A stretch of DNA of 64,000 nt from Pseudomonas abieticivorans (GTDB taxonomy: Bacteria; Pseudomonadota; Gammaproteobacteria; Pseudomonadales; Pseudomonadaceae). The position numbers and the translations under genes are program-made. The notes below the pieces were generated by a model. It did not search any database and was not told where the DNA came from. It was given only the letters and a program-made list of their open reading frames with translations. Below, piece by piece: positions 60,253-64,000 of this stretch (position 1 is the stretch's first letter; every line of letters begins with the position of its first letter). The stretch is taken from assembly GCF_023509015.1 (NCBI RefSeq), contig NZ_CP094975.1:5325501-5389500 (forward strand), given 5' to 3'.

Positions 60253-60268
60253 ATACCTCTGGGGTTAT
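60253..60268. promoter_or_regulatory. HicB operator 2 (half conserved)
   Basis: ATACCTC-TG-GGGTTAT repeats operator 1 with two mismatches in its left arm, 34 bases further upstream. The AT-rich stretch between the two could hold the promoter elements. Confidence 0.5.
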
Positions 60269-60353
60269 GCTCTTTGTGTAGGGTAGCCATCAGGGAAGCC
60301 TTTGCTCTAGCGCTAAACTGTAAGTAACTGTCCTACCTTTGATTTGGCCAGGT

Positions 60354-60383
60354 GAAAAAAAACCCGCGTTCGCGGGCTTTTTT
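60354..60383. terminator. Bidirectional intrinsic terminator
   Basis: CCCGCG-TT-CGCGGG with eight A before and six T after, so it can end transcription on either strand. It is placed just after the minus-strand gene at 60396. Confidence 0.88.
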
Positions 60384-60395
60384 CAATGTGCTCAT

Positions 60396-60740
60396 TCACT
60401 TGCTGGCACCGCCGCCCCCTTGGGAACCGCCGGACTGCGTGCCATTGCCGACGCCGGCGCCTTCGCCCGCAGTGCCGCCGCCTGCGCCCTGGTTGCCGGA
60501 GCTGGCGTCGTTGTCGTTGGTGCTGGTATTGCCACCGGTCACGGGGCCGGTGGCGTTGTTGTCGCCCATGCTGGCCCCGCCTTGGCGGCCAGGGTCGGCA
60601 CTTTGGGTGCGGGGGTCGGCGCCTGGCGGCACGGCGGTGGAGCCGCCATTCACACCTTCACCGGTCGCGGCGAAAGCACTCAGTGAAGCGGTGGTCAGCA
60701 GGCTGGCAAGGGCCAGGGTGGTGAAGGTTTTCCTGATCAT
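60396..60740 (-). CDS. Small exported Gly/Asn/Ser-rich protein
   Basis: 114 residues with a signal peptide (FTTLALASLLTTASLSAFA). The mature part is low complexity (GGSTAVPPGADPRTQSADP, then GGGGASK at the end), without Cys. Disordered periplasmic or secreted protein; function unknown. It has its own terminator (60354). Confidence 0.75.
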   Translation of the reverse strand: MIRKTFTTLALASLLTTASLSAFAATGEGVNGGSTAVPPGADPRTQSADPGRQGGASMGDNNATGPVTGGNTSTNDNDASSGNQGAGGGTAGEGAGVGNGTQSGGSQGGGGASK

Positions 60741-60827
60741 GGTGCGTCTCCATCCAATGTGAGTCGATACTTATATTGGTGGGGCGCACCACGACGATGG
60801 TGCCGGCCGGGCGACCAATGGTCGACT

Positions 60828-60967
60828 GGCTCTGTACGAAATGTGTTCCAGCGAAGGCCAGGCAAGGCGAAAACGGGCGAGTAAGCGCAGTTGACTGGTT
60901 GTCATGAGCATTGCGAGCCTGTTTTCAACGCAGCATGGCCGAGCTGGGATACATTTCGGATAGAGCC
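60828..60967. mobile_element. MITE-like element with 22-bp inverted ends
   Basis: The left end GGCTCTGTACGAAATGTG (60828) and the right end CATTTCGGATAGAGCC (to 60967) are inverted copies, 18 of 22 positions paired over the full ends. The inside (about 96 bases) holds further complementary stretches (GCGAAAAC versus GTTTTCAAC), so the whole can fold as one long hairpin. No transposase frame inside. A target duplication is not evident. Its right end abuts the aldehyde dehydrogenase stop codon. Confidence 0.65.
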
Positions 60968-62340
60968 TAGCGGCGATCTACCCATACGGTCTGCGCATTA
61001 CAGAACTCCAGCAGACCAAAGTGCGACAGCTCGCGGCCAAAGCCGCTTTTCTTCACGCCGCCAATCGCCACGCGGGGGTCCGAGGCGCAGTAGCCGTTGA
61101 TGAACACGCCACCGGTTTCCAGGCGGGCGGCCATTTGCCGGGCCAAGGCCACGTCTGCCGTCCACACGCTGCCAGCCAGGCCGAACTCGCTGTCGTTGGC
61201 CAGGGCCACGGCATGCTCGGCGTCGCGGGCCGTGATCAGTGAGGCCACTGGGCCAAACAGCTCCTGTTTGAACGAGGTCATGTCCGGGGTCACGTCCGCC
61301 AGGATGGTGGGCTGATAGTAGTTGCCCACGCCTTCGACCTTGCCGCCGCCCAGCAGTACGCGGGCACCTTCGGCGATGGTCTGCTGCACCTGGCCGTCCA
61401 GTTCATCGCGTAGGTCGAAGCGGGCCATGGGGCCGACGTAGTTCTCGGCCACCAGCGGGTCACCGACCTTCAACGCACTGACCGCCGCGACGAACTTGCG
61501 AGTGAACTCGGCCATCACGCTGTCTTCAATGATGAAGCGCTTGGCGGCGATGCACACTTGGCCCACGTTCTGGAAACGGCCGATGGTGGCGGCCTTCACG
61601 GCTTCATCCAGGTCGGCATCGGCCAGCACGATGAACGGGTCGGAGCCGCCCAGTTCCAGCACGCATTTCTTCAAGGCGGCCCCGGCTTGGGAAGCGATGG
61701 CAGCACCGGCGCGCACGCTGCCGGTCACGGTCACGGCGGCGATGCGTGGGTCGTTGATGCTGCTGGACACCCCGTCGTTGCCCACGTTCAGCACCTCGAA
61801 GGCGCCGTCGATCAGGCCGGCATCACGCCAGGCATCGGCCAGCAACAGGGCGCAGCCCATCACGTTCGGCGCATGCTTGAGCACGTAGGTGTTGCCCGCC
61901 AGCAGGATCGGCACCGCGCCGCGCAGCACTTGCCAGATCGGGAAGTTCCACGGCATCACCGCCAGGATCGGGCCCAACGGGCGGTATTCGATGTGGGCCT
62001 TGTTGTCCGGCACCTGGGTGGCTTCAGGGGCAAGGAGGGTGGGACCTTGCTCGGCGTACCATTCGCACAGGCCGGCGCATTTCTCGACTTCAGCGCGGGC
62101 CTGGGCGATCGGCTTGCCCATTTCCAGGGTCATCATGCGCGCCATCGGCTCGCTGACGCTGCGCAGCACGGCGGCCATTTTGACCAACACGGCGGCACGT
62201 TCAGCCACGGGGGTGGTGCGCCATTGTTGGTAGGCCGTGTGGGTACGGGCCAGCGCCTGGTCCAATTGCTCGGCGGTCTGGAAGGGGTAGCGCGCCAGTT
62301 CTTCGCCAGTGGCGGGGTTCAACGACAGTGCATAAGACAT
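60967..62340 (-). CDS. NAD(P)-dependent aldehyde dehydrogenase, succinate-semialdehyde type
   Basis: 457 residues, the length of the Sad (YneI) group. The catalytic Cys is in NVGQVCIAAKR and the general base Glu in LELGGSDPF; the nucleotide-binding turn is VTGSVRAGA. Sad-type enzymes oxidise succinate semialdehyde at the end of putrescine/GABA breakdown. The divergent PtrR/YneJ-type LysR regulator strengthens this: the E. coli yneI gene is also divergent from such a regulator. The stop codon touches the MITE-like element. Confidence 0.88.
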   Translation of the reverse strand: MSYALSLNPATGEELARYPFQTAEQLDQALARTHTAYQQWRTTPVAERAAVLVKMAAVLRSVSEPMARMMTLEMGKPIAQARAEVEKCAGLCEWYAEQGPTLLAPEATQVPDNKAHIEYRPLGPILAVMPWNFPIWQVLRGAVPILLAGNTYVLKHAPNVMGCALLLADAWRDAGLIDGAFEVLNVGNDGVSSSINDPRIAAVTVTGSVRAGAAIASQAGAALKKCVLELGGSDPFIVLADADLDEAVKAATIGRFQNVGQVCIAAKRFIIEDSVMAEFTRKFVAAVSALKVGDPLVAENYVGPMARFDLRDELDGQVQQTIAEGARVLLGGGKVEGVGNYYQPTILADVTPDMTSFKQELFGPVASLITARDAEHAVALANDSEFGLAGSVWTADVALARQMAARLETGGVFINGYCASDPRVAIGGVKKSGFGRELSHFGLLEFCNAQTVWVDRR

Positions 62341-62446
62341 GATCAGTATTCCCTAGGAAGTGCAAGTAGATGGCGCCACGATAGACTGGCAGGTCTTTCC
62401 TGAATAATGAATAATAAAGACACAAATGCTCACGTTTGGAGAATGT

Positions 62447-63325
62447 ATGGACCTGACACAGCTGGAGCTGTTCAAAGCCGTGGCCGAGGAGGGCAGCATC
62501 ACTGCGGCCGCTGCCCGGGTGCACCGGGTGCCGTCCAACCTGACCACGCGCATCAAGCAACTGGAAAGTGAATTGGGTGTGGACTTGTTTATCCGCGAGA
62601 AACTGCGCCTGCGCCTGTCAGCCAACGGCTACAGTTTTTTGGACTACACCAAGCGCATCCTCGACCTGGTGGCAGAGGCCAAGCAGGCAGTGTCGGGCGG
62701 CGAGCCTGCGGGTGTGTTCACCCTGGGGTCGCTGGAAAGCACCGCCGCGGTGCGTATCCCACCGTTGCTGGCGGCCTACCACCAACGCTTTCCCAAGGTA
62801 GAGCTGGGCCTGTCCACCGGGCCTTCCGGTGAGATGATCGACGGCGTGTTGGCCGGTCGGTTTGCCGCCGCCTTCGTCGATGGCCCGCTCAACCCGTTAC
62901 TCGATGGCGTGGTGGTGTACGACGAAGAGATGTTGCTGGTTACCGCCAAGGGCCATGCCCCGGTAACTTGCGCCCGTGACGTGCACGGTGAAACCATCTA
63001 CGCCTTTCGCGCCAACTGTTCGTACCGGCGGCATTTTGAAAAATGGTTCGTGGACGACGATGCCGCGCCGGGGAAAATTTTCGAGATGGAGAGCTACCAC
63101 GGCATGCTCGCCTGCGTCAGCGCAGGTGCCGGGCTTGCGCTGATGCCGCGCAGCATGCTGGAAAGCATGCCGGGCAGTTTCAACGTGAGCGCCTGGCCGC
63201 TGAAGGAAGCGTTCCGCGGCATGCAGACGTGGCTGACGTGGCGGCGCGGGCTGCGTTCGCCTAATTTGCTGGCGATGCTGGAGTTGCTGGAAACCTTGCC
63301 GCGAACCTTGCCACCGCAAGTGTAG
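62447..63325 (+). CDS. LysR-family regulator, PtrR/YneJ-like
   Basis: 292 residues from the ATG at 62447, with GGAG five bases upstream. N-terminal [38 protein letters not shown], followed by the usual LysR effector domain ([42 protein letters not shown]). The [13 protein letters not shown] phrase is shared with the PtrR group that controls sad in putrescine utilisation. Divergent from the aldehyde dehydrogenase, so direct control is likely. Confidence 0.9.
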   Translation: MDLTQLELFKAVAEEGSITAAAARVHRVPSNLTTRIKQLESELGVDLFIREKLRLRLSANGYSFLDYTKRILDLVAEAKQAVSGGEPAGVFTLGSLESTAAVRIPPLLAAYHQRFPKVELGLSTGPSGEMIDGVLAGRFAAAFVDGPLNPLLDGVVVYDEEMLLVTAKGHAPVTCARDVHGETIYAFRANCSYRRHFEKWFVDDDAAPGKIFEMESYHGMLACVSAGAGLALMPRSMLESMPGSFNVSAWPLKEAFRGMQTWLTWRRGLRSPNLLAMLELLETLPRTLPPQV

Positions 63326-63346
63326 CGCCGGTCACGCTGTGGGCAT

Positions 63347-64000
63347 TCATACCTTGGGTGGAAATACCGGGATGATCGGCGTGCTGCCAACACCTTGAGC
63401 AATCCAATGCCACCACTGGCAGGTGGAAAAGTGCTGTTGGTAGTAGGCGGTTTTTTCCGCCTTGCGTTGTTGATACGTTTCATCGGTACGGCCAAACACT
63501 TCCATGGGGGTCGGTGTTTGGGTGTCGCTAAGGATGAAGTCAGGGAATATGAGGTCGGTGGCGGCGTCATACCTCAAGGGCTTTATGAAGTGGCGTTTTT
63601 GCTGAACCAACTCATCGCTTACCTGTAGTTCGAAACTGCTCGCATAGGGAATCCAGTGGGCGCTGACGGGCATGATCGCGGCATCAACGACGTTGGCAAC
63701 AACGCCCGATGCGGTTTTTTCCAGGTACGCCAGGCAGCAGAATATGGCGTGGGGTGCTTTCGCGGATCTTGCGTGGGCGGCATCCAGCGCGAGTTGTTCG
63801 CTGGGTGTAAAGGCGGGCCGATTCTCATCGTACTTTTGCTTGTTAAGGCGGACCACATCCGCGCGAGCGGCCTTTCTCGTAGCCAGTGCTGTCAACGCCT
63901 GGGCGCTAATGCCCCCAGCGACCTTCAGTGCCTTGCTCAGAGCGCTGGTCATGACCAACTGGAGTTCGAGCTGCTTGGCACCCGTGCAGGTTATTTGAGT
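63347..64000 (-). CDS. Unknown protein cut by the window edge
   Basis: The minus-strand frame runs open to base 64000, so only the C-terminal 217 residues are seen. A Met at 63952 or a TTG at 63958 could start a shorter product, but the frame before them (TCTGAKQLELQLV) reads as protein. Near the end, FPDFILSDTQTPTPMEVFG...YQQRKAEKTAYY resembles the D-x(n)-E-x-F core of PD-(D/E)xK nuclease-like folds. No family is claimed. Stop lies 21 bases from the LysR stop, convergent. Confidence 0.7.
   Translation of the reverse strand, partial: TQITCTGAKQLELQLVMTSALSKALKVAGGISAQALTALATRKAARADVVRLNKQKYDENRPAFTPSEQLALDAAHARSAKAPHAIFCCLAYLEKTASGVVANVVDAAIMPVSAHWIPYASSFELQVSDELVQQKRHFIKPLRYDAATDLIFPDFILSDTQTPTPMEVFGRTDETYQQRKAEKTAYYQQHFSTCQWWHWIAQGVGSTPIIPVFPPKV

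Noticed and set aside
1..64000. tRNA, rRNA, prophage or integrative element
   Set aside because: No tRNA-like cloverleaf, attachment-site pair, integrase or phage structural gene was found on reading both strands.

Overview
The window looks like a chromosomal segment of a Pseudomonas of the fluorescens/putida lineage. It is GC-rich and densely coded. It carries several copies of the short palindromic REP family typical of that genus (core GTAGGAGCGGATTTATCCGC). The gene families are the usual Pseudomonas accessory and housekeeping set: CdaR/glycerate kinase, gltS, ligD, ppnN, hicAB, a PtrR-like regulator with a Sad-type dehydrogenase, hybrid histidine kinases and many MFS exporters. No tRNA, rRNA, prophage, integrase or CRISPR array was seen.

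Layout. 0-4.9 kb: the C-terminal barrel of an autotransporter, a large beta-rich protein of unknown role, a DUF1345 membrane protein, an unlisted 44-codon gene with a strong ribosome binding site, and an aldo/keto reductase. 5-8.8 kb: a sugar-diacid/glycerate module (MFS permease, divergent CdaR-type regulator, glycerate kinase). 8.9-21.4 kb: mixed genes, namely an unknown protein, a class II aldolase, an exported hydrolase, gltS, an HPP/MarR pair divergent from ligD, a hybrid histidine kinase and a DHA2 exporter.

21.8-41.8 kb is the outstanding region: sixteen genes on the minus strand, mostly overlapping or separated by under 100 bases. In transcription order they are an outer-membrane-type protein, DUF1254, a MetA-type outer membrane protein, DUF2092, a Pro/His-rich exported protein, a complete MoxR/DUF58/DUF4381/VWA/VWA-TPR/BatD machine, an exported HAD phosphatase-like protein, an exported arylsulfatase, an MFS-spermidine-synthase fusion, an octaheme cytochrome with TPRs, and a second DUF1254 protein. 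I read it as an envelope-located system in which a MoxR/Bat chaperone-like machine serves the exported enzymes encoded with it; the substrate is unknown. Inside it, the DUF4381 gene contains four 105-bp REP units inserted in frame behind its third codon.

42-53.8 kb: a quinone-oxidoreductase-like enzyme, YceI, a TetR-ogt operon divergent from a tautomerase-MFS pair, a Fur-box-led candidate small RNA with a strong terminator, DUF2867, ppnN, a GNAT enzyme, a chloroperoxidase-like hydrolase, and a Zur-box-led zinc-type ABC importer headed by a 43-codon membrane peptide. 53.8-64 kb: a cupin, an MFS/ArsB-type permease pair, a second hybrid kinase, a HicAB toxin-antitoxin locus with two operators, a small secreted protein, a MITE-like element abutting a Sad-type aldehyde dehydrogenase divergent from a PtrR-like regulator, and an unknown gene cut by the window edge.
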